This document shows positions 8,781-17,287 of a stretch of DNA of 64,000 nucleotides, piece after piece. The stretch's first letter is position 1. The number at the start of each line of letters is the position of its first letter. Under the pieces are notes generated by a model. It saw nothing but the letters and a program-made list of their open reading frames with translations. It was not told where the DNA came from and searched no databases. Origin of the DNA: Armatimonadota bacterium (GTDB lineage: Bacteria; Armatimonadota; Fimbriimonadia; Fimbriimonadales; Fimbriimonadaceae). The stretch spans positions 29,213 through 93,212 of the forward strand of contig JAIUNY010000012.1 in NCBI GenBank assembly GCA_020161505.1, given 5' to 3'. A program made the translations under genes and the position numbers.

Positions 8781-8872
8781 GTTTTTAGAGGCATCGGGAG
8801 CAGCAAGCCCGCCCCGAACTCTCCTGCCATGCCGCTCAACGTTTGTCGCTGGTTTTGGAAAGGAATCAGGAA

Positions 8873-8896
8873 GGAGCCCGCCCCTCGTCGGGCCCC
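8873..8896. repeat. 24-base direct repeat, copy 2
   Basis: Matches 8115-8138 in 23 of 24 positions by eye. Confidence 0.7.
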
Positions 8897-9029
8897 CGTG
8901 TTCATTGGATCGAGCGAGAAGGAGTCTCTGCCAAATGGCGCGGCGCGGGGAGGTATGCCTGCGTTGCCAAGTCGACGGCTCGTTGAACCGCCATATTGTT
9001 CCCCCGAGCGGTGCCAAGACGCCACGAAA

Positions 9030-9076
9030 CATCCGGGAAGTTAACTCGAAACCTTATCTTCCCCGAACTTACTCCG
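9030..9076. repeat. Palindromic repeat, copy B
   Basis: ATCCGGGAAGTTAACTCG, then CCTTATCTTCCCCGAAC and TTACTC. It lies about 70 bases downstream of the stop codon of the paralogue-2 gene, which is on the minus strand. Confidence 0.7.
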
Positions 9077-9145
9077 TCTGATCAAGCCTTACTCTGGTGA
9101 GTCTCGCTGGAGTATGAGACGCGCCGGCTCCAAAGTTGATGACCC

Positions 9146-9595
9146 CTAATACCTATACGGAATGCTATAGGTTATCTGCCATTCCTTTGGGAGACCCTTG
9201 AAGCCCGTGATATCGTACAGGGTCTGCTGCTTCCATGTACGCTTGTTTCCCTTGAGCCCGGTCGTGCTTTTCACTCCACAGAGCTTGAGGGCCATTTGCC
9301 AACTTCCAGGATCCTTCTCAAAGTCCAGAAGCACGAGTCCCGTTTTTCCGTCTGGGCGCATGCTTGCGTAGATCTCGGAGAAGCCTTTCTTCGTGAAACT
9401 TGTCGGATCCTCGGCATCTGGCTTCCGAAGAATCTCGTGCACCGTAGCTTCGTTGGCATTGATCAGTCGAATCAACCAAGGCCGATCCGCTTCACTCTTC
9501 GATTGGGGAGCAGCGTTAACCGCAGTGGTGGTGGCGTAGAGTGAGAGCGTGACGGCAGCCGCTATTGGCAAGAAGGTTCTTGTGCCAGTATGCAT
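9146..9595 (-). CDS. Exported protein of unknown function, paralogue 2
   Basis: A 149-residue protein with a cleavable signal peptide (about residues 1-29, ending VNAA). It aligns with the lipoprotein at 8173-8700 across most of its mature length (DRPWLIRLINA, DFEKDPGSWQMALK, LPKEWQITYS) but has lost the lipobox cysteine, so it is probably soluble in the periplasm. The two genes are tandem, same strand, separated by a repeat-bearing spacer, which suggests a local duplication followed by divergence. Function unknown. Confidence 0.55.
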   Translation of the reverse strand: MHTGTRTFLPIAAAVTLSLYATTTAVNAAPQSKSEADRPWLIRLINANEATVHEILRKPDAEDPTSFTKKGFSEIYASMRPDGKTGLVLLDFEKDPGSWQMALKLCGVKSTTGLKGNKRTWKQQTLYDITGFKGLPKEWQITYSIPYRY

Positions 9596-9637
9596 AAGAA
9601 CTAGAGTTTGTTGCGCCCGGGGAGCCGCGTTCGTTCC

Positions 9638-9686
9638 CAGTTCGGGGAAGTTACTCGCTCTGCCTTATCTTCCCTAAACTTACTCA
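9638..9686. repeat. Palindromic repeat, copy C
   Basis: The most symmetrical copy: AGTTCGGGGAAGTTACTCG, a short loop, then CCTTATCTTCCCTAAACTTAC. Its right end runs into the stop codon of the TPR gene. Confidence 0.7.
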
Positions 9687-10879
9687 GCGTTCTTTGAGGG
9701 GTCCAGCAGGCTGAGCGCCTTCTTTTCCCCGACCGAATCCCCCGCCTCTCGATAGAACCCCTCAGCCGTTGCCGCCGAACGACGTGCGGACGCCTCATCC
9801 CCTTTCGCCTGATAAACCCGAGCGATCTCCAAATGAGTCGTTCCCTGCCAGCGCGCATGCGACTCGCTCTCCCAGAAACCAAGTGCCTGGTTCAGCCGGT
9901 CAAGAGCCAACCCATAGTTGCCCCGATCGCGCTCCAATCGCGCGATCTCCATCGCGACCGCCGCCAGCTCTGGCTTCTTGTCGAGCCGCTTCAGCGTTGC
10001 TTCGCACGTGACAAACCACGCCTCAGCCGATGAGAAATCGCCCGCCTCACGCTCCAGGCTTCCCAGATCCATCTGCACCATGGCGGCAGAGTATTCCTCT
10101 GGCATTTGGGTGAAGCCTCTGAGGGCTTCCAAGTAACTCGCGCGAGCGGCATCCGCTTTCCCTTGGAGTTCTTGCGTTTGCCCAATGAGCTGCATCACAC
10201 GGGGAACCTGATTGGGAAAATTTGAGGTTTCCAGCAACACGAGTACCTTGCGGTAGAGTTCCTCGGCTTCGACGTAATCTCCGTCAAAAACTGCCAACTC
10301 GCCCAGAGCCTTAAAGGCTTCCGCGAGACCGCCCGAATCGCGCGCCTCGCGGGATGCCTCCAGAGCCTGGTGATACTTCTTCCGTGCATCCTCGTAGCGA
10401 CCCGCATGGTAGTCGGCGAGTCCGGACTTCATGAGACCTGGTGCCTTGTAGTCCGGTGAGTGGATCAAGAGCGGACGTGGGCGGGCCGCCGCTGCGCCAA
10501 GAGCGACCAGAACAAACAGGATCATGCCCGCGAGGATCAGCCCAAGGCGCCGTCCCTCTGGCATCACGCGTTCCGGCGCATCCTTTGTGGGCGCAGCAGG
10601 CGGTTCTCCCGTGTGCTCCTGCCCAAACTCGAGCCCGACCGCCGCAAAGGCAGTGACTAAACTTCCCCGATCGACCGGCTGCCCGGCACAAATCCGATCC
10701 GAAGTCTTCACGCTCAGCCCGAAGATGTCGGCCCGCAACGAGCGAGTGAGGCGCGCCGGGGCATGGTTCGCTTTCCAAGTTTCCTGCAGAGCTTCCTCAA
10801 GCGCAATCAGACCCCGCTTGTTCAAAGCGATGGCGCGGCTTCTCTTGTTGCCCTTAGATTGGTTTGAATCGGGTTGCAT
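9680..10879 (-). CDS. HTH-like domain, one membrane segment and TPR repeats
   Basis: A 399-residue protein. Residues 17-85 (LNKRGLIALEEAL to VDRGSLVTAFAAVGLEFG) resemble the small XRE-like N-terminal domain found on cyanobacterial NACHT/TPR signalling proteins. A Pro-rich linker and one membrane segment (about 112-132) follow, and from about residue 145 to the end there are TPR or Sel1-like helical repeats. The HTH would be cytoplasmic and the TPRs probably periplasmic, which suggests a membrane-tethered sensor or scaffold rather than a plain transcription factor. Partners are unknown. A TACAAT box lies 23 bases before the ATG. Confidence 0.6.
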   Translation of the reverse strand: MQPDSNQSKGNKRSRAIALNKRGLIALEEALQETWKANHAPARLTRSLRADIFGLSVKTSDRICAGQPVDRGSLVTAFAAVGLEFGQEHTGEPPAAPTKDAPERVMPEGRRLGLILAGMILFVLVALGAAAARPRPLLIHSPDYKAPGLMKSGLADYHAGRYEDARKKYHQALEASREARDSGGLAEAFKALGELAVFDGDYVEAEELYRKVLVLLETSNFPNQVPRVMQLIGQTQELQGKADAARASYLEALRGFTQMPEEYSAAMVQMDLGSLEREAGDFSSAEAWFVTCEATLKRLDKKPELAAVAMEIARLERDRGNYGLALDRLNQALGFWESESHARWQGTTHLEIARVYQAKGDEASARRSAATAEGFYREAGDSVGEKKALSLLDPSKNAE

Positions 10880-10950
10880 GCTCTTGGATAACCCTGCGGA
10901 CTATTGTATCCGACGCAGGAATGATGCCGAGACCCCGAAACGGAGCAGAC

Positions 10951-12204
10951 TCAGAAGACCATTTCGCCGAGGTCGCGGCGGTACTGCGCACCCTCGAATC
11001 GAACGAGGTGCGCCCCCCGATAGGCGAGTTCCCGGGCCTCAGCAAGGCTCTTGCCCACCGCCGACACGCCGAGGACTCGGCCGCCGTTGGTCACGAGGTC
11101 ACCATCGCGCAGACTTGTTCCCGCGTGGAAAAGCTCAACGCCCTCTGGCAGATCGCCCACGGTGATCCGACGCCCCTTCTCGTAGTCTCCGGGATACCCC
11201 TCGCTGGCGAGAACCACGGTCACCACCGTGTTCTCCAAAACAGGGATCTCAGGAATCGGCGCGCCATCGGCGCAGGCTTTGAGCGCTGCGCCCAGCCCAG
11301 CGCCAAGCCGGAGCATCACGCTTTGAGTCTCGGGATCGCCGAATCGGACGTTGTATTCCAGGCAGTAAGGCGTTCCCGCTTCGACAAGCAATCCGCTAAA
11401 GAGCACGCCTCGATAGCTGATCCCTAGTTCGCGCAGGCTCGCGAGAATCGGCTTGACCACCATCTCCTCGGTTTCTTGCACCAAACCCGCCGAAATTCCG
11501 CAGGGGCTCACCGTGCCCATGCCGCCGGTGTTCGGGCCTTCGTTGCCATCGCGCAAAGCCTTGTGATCTTGCGCCACCGGCAGGCTGAAGATGCCCTCGT
11601 CGCTGACCAACGTCAGGAGGCTGAACTCGCGCCCGATCAGCCTATCTTCAATGACCACCGTGCGCCCCGCCTCGCCCAGTTCCATGCGGACGAGCATCAT
11701 GTCGACCGCTTCGTCGGCCTCTGCGAGCGTTTCGCAGACAATCGCGCCCTTGCCGAGCGCGGCCCCGCTCGCTTTGACCACGACCTGCCGACCGGAGGCG
11801 TACTTTGCTCCGATAAACTCCTTCGCCGCAACCGGATCACTGAAACTCTGATAGTCGGCGGTCGGAACTCCGGCGCGCTTCATCATGTCTTTGCTGAACG
11901 CCTTGGAACCTTCCAGCCGCGCCGCATCTTGCCCTGGCCCAAACACCGAGAACCCGTGCTCGCGGAACATGTCCGCCAGACCCGCGATCAGGGGATCCTC
12001 GGGGCCGATCACGATGAGTTCCGGCTGCATCTCGTTGGCAAGATCAAGCAACGCCTTTCGGTCGTTCAGCGGAATAGAGCGCGTCTCGGCAAGCTCCGCA
12101 ATCCCCGGATTCCCCGGAGCGCAGATCAAATCGTGGCCCTCCTCAGAGAGCTTCCATGCCAGAGCGTGTTCACGCCCACCTGATCCCAACAACAAGACTT
12201 TCAT
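10951..12204 (-). CDS. purD: Phosphoribosylamine-glycine ligase
   Basis: A 417-residue ATP-grasp enzyme catalysing the second step of purine synthesis (phosphoribosylamine + glycine + ATP to GAR). The N-terminus MKVLLLGSGGREHALAWKL is diagnostic, and the ATP-grasp core contains FGPGQDAARLEGSKAFSK and the loop GPNTGGMGTVSP. It is the last gene of a dnaX-ybaB-recR-purD run on the minus strand, 7 bases after recR, so it is probably co-transcribed with replication and repair genes. Confidence 0.96.
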   Translation of the reverse strand: MKVLLLGSGGREHALAWKLSEEGHDLICAPGNPGIAELAETRSIPLNDRKALLDLANEMQPELIVIGPEDPLIAGLADMFREHGFSVFGPGQDAARLEGSKAFSKDMMKRAGVPTADYQSFSDPVAAKEFIGAKYASGRQVVVKASGAALGKGAIVCETLAEADEAVDMMLVRMELGEAGRTVVIEDRLIGREFSLLTLVSDEGIFSLPVAQDHKALRDGNEGPNTGGMGTVSPCGISAGLVQETEEMVVKPILASLRELGISYRGVLFSGLLVEAGTPYCLEYNVRFGDPETQSVMLRLGAGLGAALKACADGAPIPEIPVLENTVVTVVLASEGYPGDYEKGRRITVGDLPEGVELFHAGTSLRDGDLVTNGGRVLGVSAVGKSLAEARELAYRGAHLVRFEGAQYRRDLGEMVF

Positions 12205-12211
12205 GAAATCC

Positions 12212-12805
12212 TCATAGCTCCCGGCGATATTCGAGCGCGCTCAGCAGGGTCGCCGTGTCGGCGTAATCAAGTTCCCCGCCGACCGGCATGCCGTGAGCAA
12301 GACGCGTCACCCGAACTCCCAGCGGCTTCACGAGCTTCGCCAAATAGAACGCGGTGGTATCTCCCTCCACCGTCGGGTTCGTGGCAATGATAAGTTCCTC
12401 GACCGTGTCCCGCAACCGCTCCAGGAGCTCGCGCACTTTCAGATTCTCCGGCCCGACCCCTTCGAGAGGATTCAGCAAGCCGTGAAGGACGTGGTAAAAG
12501 CCCTTGAACTCATTGAGTCGCTCCATCGACGAGATGTCGCGAGGCTCGGCGACGACACAGATCACCTTGGGGTCACGCCGTGGATCGAGGCAGATTTCGC
12601 ACTGCTCCGATTCACTGATGTTCTGACACACCGCGCAGAGCCGGAGCGCTCTCTTGGCTTCCAGCAGGGCCTCCGCCATGCGCCGGACATCATCTTCCGG
12701 TTGGCGCAGCACGTGAAAAGCGAGGCGCTGGGCAGATTTAGGCCCGACTCCTGGCAGACGCTCAAATTGAGCGATCAACTCGGCCAGGGGTCGGGCGAAC
12801 TGCAT
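12212..12805 (-). CDS. recR: Recombination protein RecR
   Basis: A 197-residue protein of the RecFOR gap-repair pathway that forms a ring clamp and helps load RecA. It has the helix-hairpin-helix (LPGVGPKSAQRLAFHVL), a C4 zinc finger (CAVCQNISESEQCEIC), a Toprim domain (ICVVAEPRDISSMERL and the NPTVEGDTTAFYLA segment) and a normal C-terminal Walker-B-like end. It is flanked by ybaB and dnaX in the arrangement conserved in many bacteria. Confidence 0.96.
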   Translation of the reverse strand: MQFARPLAELIAQFERLPGVGPKSAQRLAFHVLRQPEDDVRRMAEALLEAKRALRLCAVCQNISESEQCEICLDPRRDPKVICVVAEPRDISSMERLNEFKGFYHVLHGLLNPLEGVGPENLKVRELLERLRDTVEELIIATNPTVEGDTTAFYLAKLVKPLGVRVTRLAHGMPVGGELDYADTATLLSALEYRREL

Positions 12806-12816
12806 GAGAGATGGGC

Positions 12817-13152
12817 TTAGAAGCCGAGCTTATCGAGACCAGGCACGTTCGGCATGATCTCCTTGACCTTGGCATCGCGTCGCTCGGTGGCGAGAGCAAA
12901 GCCGTCGCGGATCGCACTGGTGATGAGATCCTCCAACATTTCGACGTCGTTTGCGTCCACGATGCTGGGGTCGATTTTCAGGCTTACCAGATCGCCGAGG
13001 CCAGAGAACACGCACTTCACCGGGCCTTTGTCGATGTCAATGCGCTCTTCGGCGAGCTCTTGGTCGAGGTTCTTGGCGCGGGCCATGGCGGATTGGGCTT
13101 GCGCCATCATGTCGCCGAGGCCTTGGCCACCAAAGTTCTTGGGGAGTTTCAT
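12817..13152 (-). CDS. ybaB: YbaB/EbfC nucleoid-associated protein
   Basis: A 111-residue member of the YbaB/EbfC family, small dimeric tweezers-shaped proteins that bind DNA. An N-terminal Gly/Met-rich segment (LGDMMAQAQSAMARAKNLDQEL) precedes the strand region ending in the DLITSAIRDGFALA motif. The gene sits 12 bases after dnaX and 11 before recR, as in the classical dnaX-ybaB-recR operon. Confidence 0.92.
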   Translation of the reverse strand: MKLPKNFGGQGLGDMMAQAQSAMARAKNLDQELAEERIDIDKGPVKCVFSGLGDLVSLKIDPSIVDANDVEMLEDLITSAIRDGFALATERRDAKVKEIMPNVPGLDKLGF

Positions 13153-13164
13153 AGTCTCAATATC

Positions 13165-14844
13165 TCAGACGGAGTCGTCTTCCTTCGGTTCCGAATCGGC
13201 GCCGGATTTGGCATCCTCATCGAACAAAATCTTCTTTCCGGCGTCCGCCAGTTCGTCGCCTTCGAGGACTGATTCTACCGAAGCCTTCTCAATCGTCGGG
13301 GCGGATGGGGCCGCCTGGCCACGACCAACGAATCGGAACTCTGCATCCTTTCCGGCGGCCTTCTTCCACTCGGTGCGAATCGCCTGCTGGATCTTGATGT
13401 TTTCTGTGACCCAATCTGCGTCGGCGGTTCGCCGAAATTCGATCGTCAGAACGCCATTCTCGTGGCTCGCCACTCGGCTGAGCGGCAATCTCATGGCAGC
13501 GATCTTGCTCATGTCGCTCAGAGTTTTCACCACTTGGCGCCAGAGTCCATCGTCTCCGCCACTCGCGTCTCCGCCGAAGGAACCAACCTTGACCCCCGCT
13601 TGCGGACTCGTCTCGACCGGTGCAGCCCGGGGGGTCTCGAGAGCAGGCTGACTCACCGAAATCCGATCGACTGCGGGTTTAGTCGCGACCTGGGGCGACG
13701 GCTGCGAGGCGACCGCTGCCCGAGTCGGGGCCACGGGAGCCGCTGTAGCAGCAGGAGCGTTGAGAATCTGGGCCACCCTCACGCATTCTGCCTCCAGCCA
13801 GAGGCGAGGCAGAGTGACATCGCGCAGATCCCGGTGTGAGCGAGCGATGAGACCCCGAAGGGCCAAAATTCTCTCGTGTCCGATCCGGGAAGCCGTTGCG
13901 GTGAGGCTTGCTTCCACCGCGGCGTCGCCTTTTCCCTGAGAAGCTGGCTGAACCACCGCCCGCGTGAGATCAGCGAGACGGTGCATCAGGCTCTCGGCAA
14001 CCGATTGGGGATCGCGCCCCCTGCGATAGATCTCCTCAAGCCCCTCGATGATTTGGGCAAAGTTGGATTCGTTGATCGCGAGCAGAAGCTGATCCGTGAC
14101 GTCGTCTTCGATCAAGCCAAGCTGGTCATACACGTGCTGCAAGGTCACCTTGCCATCGGTGGTGACAGCCGCTTGCTCCAGCAACGTCAGGGCATCGCGG
14201 TAGCCTCCGTCGGCAAGCCGGGCGATGGCAGCCAGGGCTGCTGGCTCGACGTCCATGCCTTCGGACTTCGCGACGTACTCCAACCGCCCCAGCAGATCGC
14301 TCACCGATCCACGGTGGAATTCGAATCTCTGGCATCGTGACCGGATCGTGGGCGGAACCTTGTGGTACTCCGTGGTAGCGAGAATGAAAATGACGTGCGC
14401 CGGAGGCTCCTCGATGGTCTTGAGCAACGCATCAAAGGCTTTGAGCGAGAGGTCGTGGACTTCGTCGATGATGAAGATGCGATACCGACACATCGCCGGT
14501 TCATATTCGCTGGCATTGACGATCCCCGCCCGCACCTCGTCGACGCCCGATTCGCTCGCCGCGTCCATCTCCTTTACGTCGATGCACCGCCCCTGGCTGA
14601 TCTCTTCGCAGATCGGGCAATCGGGGGGCAGATCAAAGCTCGGGCCGCCCGTGCAGTTCAGAGCCTTGGCCAGCAAGCGCGCGGTCGAGGTCTTCCCCGT
14701 GCCCCGCGGGCCAGTGAACAGATAGGCGTGAGCGATTTTGCCTTGCTCGATCGCATGGCGTAGCGTACGAACGACGTGATCTTGTCCCACCAGATCCTGG
14801 AAGGTTTGGCTCCGATATTTTCGGTACAGGGCAAGATGCGACAC
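13165..14844 (-). CDS. dnaX: DNA polymerase III subunit gamma/tau
   Basis: A 559-residue clamp-loader ATPase. Walker A GPRGTGKT is at 45-52, the zinc module uses Cys 64, 76, 79 and 87, and the DEVH Walker B is at 127-130. The SRC arginine-finger motif is present (TIRSRCQRFEF). Domain III ends near residue 370, followed by an Ala/Pro/Thr-rich linker and a C-terminal domain of about 110 residues, so the full-length tau-like form is encoded. I did not find an obvious slippery A-run for frameshifting to gamma. The start is GTG. Confidence 0.95.
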   Translation of the reverse strand: MSHLALYRKYRSQTFQDLVGQDHVVRTLRHAIEQGKIAHAYLFTGPRGTGKTSTARLLAKALNCTGGPSFDLPPDCPICEEISQGRCIDVKEMDAASESGVDEVRAGIVNASEYEPAMCRYRIFIIDEVHDLSLKAFDALLKTIEEPPAHVIFILATTEYHKVPPTIRSRCQRFEFHRGSVSDLLGRLEYVAKSEGMDVEPAALAAIARLADGGYRDALTLLEQAAVTTDGKVTLQHVYDQLGLIEDDVTDQLLLAINESNFAQIIEGLEEIYRRGRDPQSVAESLMHRLADLTRAVVQPASQGKGDAAVEASLTATASRIGHERILALRGLIARSHRDLRDVTLPRLWLEAECVRVAQILNAPAATAAPVAPTRAAVASQPSPQVATKPAVDRISVSQPALETPRAAPVETSPQAGVKVGSFGGDASGGDDGLWRQVVKTLSDMSKIAAMRLPLSRVASHENGVLTIEFRRTADADWVTENIKIQQAIRTEWKKAAGKDAEFRFVGRGQAAPSAPTIEKASVESVLEGDELADAGKKILFDEDAKSGADSEPKEDDSV

Positions 14845-14911
14845 GTTTTCTTTAACTCTTCTCTATTGATTCTGCATCTGACACCCGGCGAATACCAGAG
14901 GCTCAGAAACA

Positions 14912-15060
14912 AAAAGAGGTGAAACGCCGGGAAGATTGCGTCGCCCAGTCCACTCGCTTACCGTTGCTGCCTTCCGGCCCTGGCGGGGTTCACAGGCTTT
15001 CCGTCGCGCAGTTCCCGGCAGGAGATGTCTCCACCTCCTGCCAGGGGCGCCTCACCCTCT
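14912..15060 (-). ncRNA. ffs: Signal recognition particle RNA, small bacterial type
   Basis: The minus strand carries the conserved SRP core: GTGAACCCCGCCAGG, then GCCGGAAGGCAGCAACGG with the GGAA tetraloop (complement of 14972-14975), then TAAGC. The ends pair: GGTGAGGCGCC near 15055-15045 with GGCGTTTCACC near 14928-14918, and a run of T (14911-14915 as A) follows as a terminator. The predicted length of about 145 bases is longer than E. coli 4.5S RNA but leaves little room for an Alu domain. It lies between the TPR-like gene and dnaX. Confidence 0.9.
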
Positions 15061-15102
15061 TTCTACTATCCTACTCGCTTTTCAAGGGTTGCGAGAGGTT
15101 CT

Positions 15103-16494
15103 TTATTGTCCCGGTTGACCGGGGGCAGCGGCCGCACCGCGCAGGCCAGGAACCTCGAACACTTCTTGCTGACTCGACGTTCCCGTTGGGACGAAGTTGA
15201 CTGTCCGGATCACCGGGGTCTTGCTCGCCCATTCGCCTTGGCGCAGAATCTGGTCGCGGGTCAGTTCGAGGCGCGCATACACCACCCTCTGACCTTCTCG
15301 GATTTCAGTGTTCAGGTAGTTCTTGTCGCCCATGCCCTCGCCGCTGAATCCGAATCGGTCTTGGATGTGCGGAGGTGCGGAGCGCGGGTTGTAGTAGAAC
15401 TCCACGAAGTACTTTTCCTTGGTGAAGGGGTACATCGTTGGGTCGCGGCTCATGTCGATGCGTCGATAGAACGCTTGGTTCTTCACGAAGAGGCCATCTT
15501 GCATGAAGGTGACATCTTTCTCGGGGTCGAGATCGACGGTGGACTTGGAATCCCAGTCCATCCCAGCTGCCACGAATCCAGGATCGTTCACATCCATCGC
15601 GTCGCGCAAGACAATGCGGATACGGGTGCCAACCGGCTGGACGTTCCACGTCCCTTCCACGCGCAGAATCTTACGATCTTCCACCACGACCTGGGCGCTG
15701 AAGCCGACGTCGTAGGGCGGATCGGTGTCGTACTTCCACTCTTTTTCGTAGCCACCCTTGCGGGCGAAGTAGCCCCGTTGAGCCATCCGAACCAGGAGGT
15801 TATCCATGTTCGACTCCAGAGTGTCTCGGTTCTGCCGAATCTGGAAGTCCTGATTCGTCGCGTCAGCCATTTTCTTCTCTGCATCCGTGAGAAGTGTGTT
15901 GTAGAGGGCAAGCCCTTCTTCTAACTTCCCATCGCGGAGCAGAGCCATGGTGAGGATGTTCTTTCGCGCGGTTTGCATGTCTTCGCGCTCCTGAGCTTCC
16001 TTCCACCACTCCACGGCCTTGCCGTAGTTATCGTCAATTTTGTGGTACCACAGCCAACCTGTTTCAAAGAACAGTTCGTAGGTGTAGTCGTTGTTCCGCG
16101 CACCTTCGGATCCCAAGGCCAGAGCACTGGGGATGTACCGGCGGTCGGATCGCGACTGCTCGTCCGTGAAGTTGTAGCCGATGTGCCACATTCCTGTGGC
16201 GTAGACATCGATCTGTCGCGGGTCGAGCATCGTCACCAAACGGATGATCGGCAGGATGGCATCGTAGTTCCCTTGGTCGAAGTACGTATCCGCACGCACC
16301 CACAGGATGCCCGCGATCATCTCGCGGAAGCCTGCAAGGGCGACCAGCAACTGATCGCCAGAGAGACCACGAAGGTCACCTTTGCGCGGCGAGAAGTTCT
16401 TCTCCCAAAGCGGGAAAAGGGCTCGGTTGATCCCACCTTGACCGAGGACGGCCAAGGCGAGAATACCGAGAGCTACGGGCGATTTCAACTTCAT
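15103..16494 (-). CDS. Membrane-anchored TPR-like protein of an ABC locus
   Basis: About 463 residues. An N-terminal signal anchor (residues 6-24, VALGILALAVLGQG) is followed by an all-helical region to about residue 215 with TPR-like spacing (DTYFDQGNYDAILPIIRLVTMLDP, then KAVEWWKEAQ), and then a mostly beta region. The start at 16494 is chosen because its ATG follows the stop of the upstream ABC permease gene by one base (TGA C ATG), pointing to translational coupling. A Met 7 residues earlier is also in frame. The role is unknown; it is probably a periplasmic or membrane partner of the exporter. Confidence 0.6.
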   Translation of the reverse strand: MKLKSPVALGILALAVLGQGGINRALFPLWEKNFSPRKGDLRGLSGDQLLVALAGFREMIAGILWVRADTYFDQGNYDAILPIIRLVTMLDPRQIDVYATGMWHIGYNFTDEQSRSDRRYIPSALALGSEGARNNDYTYELFFETGWLWYHKIDDNYGKAVEWWKEAQEREDMQTARKNILTMALLRDGKLEEGLALYNTLLTDAEKKMADATNQDFQIRQNRDTLESNMDNLLVRMAQRGYFARKGGYEKEWKYDTDPPYDVGFSAQVVVEDRKILRVEGTWNVQPVGTRIRIVLRDAMDVNDPGFVAAGMDWDSKSTVDLDPEKDVTFMQDGLFVKNQAFYRRIDMSRDPTMYPFTKEKYFVEFYYNPRSAPPHIQDRFGFSGEGMGDKNYLNTEIREGQRVVYARLELTRDQILRQGEWASKTPVIRTVNFVPTGTSSQQEVFEVPGLRGAAAAPGQPGQ

Positions 16495-16495
16495 G

Positions 16496-17287
16496 TCACA
16501 CCTCGCGTCGATCAAAGATCAGGATCGCCCCAATCAAAAGCCCGGCAATGTACATCACCGCGTATCCCAGCAGACCAACGTAGTAGAGCTGCTCCGACTG
16601 AATCGTCACGCCCTGGTTGATGATCGGGTTTTGGATGTTGTACTGAGCAAAGTTCGGGAGGATCGTGTGGATCGCGGTCGCCGCCATCTTCACCGGGCCT
16701 GCCAGATTCTGATTATTCGCCAGATCCTGGAAGACAGGGCTGAACAGCGTGCCTACCATGAAAACACCTCCGGAGAGGAAGAAGTTCACGATGGGTGAGG
16801 CAAACACCGAGAAACACATCGCCACGGCGGCAAGAATGCTCATCTGGATGAAGAAGAAGACCGGGCCACGGGCGATTTCACCCAGCACGTCGAAAGTCGC
16901 CGTCGGCTGCATGATCTTAAAGACCAGCAGAAGGATGCCCGTCATCAGGAGCATCATGAGACCAAGAGCGCCGACCGCACCGAAGTACTTGCCCAGCACG
17001 AACTGCCAGCGGTGAACCGGCTTACACAGAATCGTGTAAATCGTCCGTCGCTCAATTTCGTTCGGGATCAGATAGACCGTCAGAACAATCGCGATCACCG
17101 CGCCGGTCAGCTGAATCACACCGAGGGTGAAGCTGATGAGAACAGCGAAGCTCGAGCGAGCCGAGAGCACGTTCAGACCGGGGGCAATGACGAGGAAGAG
17201 GACACCAATCAAGAGGATGATCAGGAGAACTTTTCGGCGAATTGCTTCACCAATCGTCGTCTTAGCGATCGAGAGAATGGCGTTCAC
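16496..17287 (-). CDS. ABC-2 type transporter permease
   Basis: A 263-residue integral membrane protein with about six membrane segments, starting with a typical ABC-2 N-terminal pattern (amphipathic helix AKTTIGEAIRRKVLL then a membrane segment). It contains IPNEIERRTIYTILCKPVHRWQFVLGKY, the cytoplasmic coupling region seen in NosY/ABC-2 permeases. It overlaps the ATPase gene by 4 bases and probably pairs with it as an exporter. The substrate is unknown. Confidence 0.85.
   Translation of the reverse strand: MNAILSIAKTTIGEAIRRKVLLIILLIGVLFLVIAPGLNVLSARSSFAVLISFTLGVIQLTGAVIAIVLTVYLIPNEIERRTIYTILCKPVHRWQFVLGKYFGAVGALGLMMLLMTGILLLVFKIMQPTATFDVLGEIARGPVFFFIQMSILAAVAMCFSVFASPIVNFFLSGGVFMVGTLFSPVFQDLANNQNLAGPVKMAATAIHTILPNFAQYNIQNPIINQGVTIQSEQLYYVGLLGYAVMYIAGLLIGAILIFDRREV

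Larger units (their letters stand above)
8701..9145. other. 445-base intergenic region with repeats
   Basis: No credible gene is seen between the two paralogous exported-protein genes. The region holds copies A and B of a palindromic repeat, the second copy of the 24-base repeat at 8873-8896, and otherwise unremarkable GC-rich sequence. It may be the remnant of the duplication that produced the two paralogues. Confidence 0.6.

Noticed and set aside
14881..14911. Internal frameshift site producing a gamma form of DnaX
   Set aside because: I saw no A6-7 slippery heptamer with a following stem inside dnaX; A-rich bases just upstream of the gene are not in the coding region.
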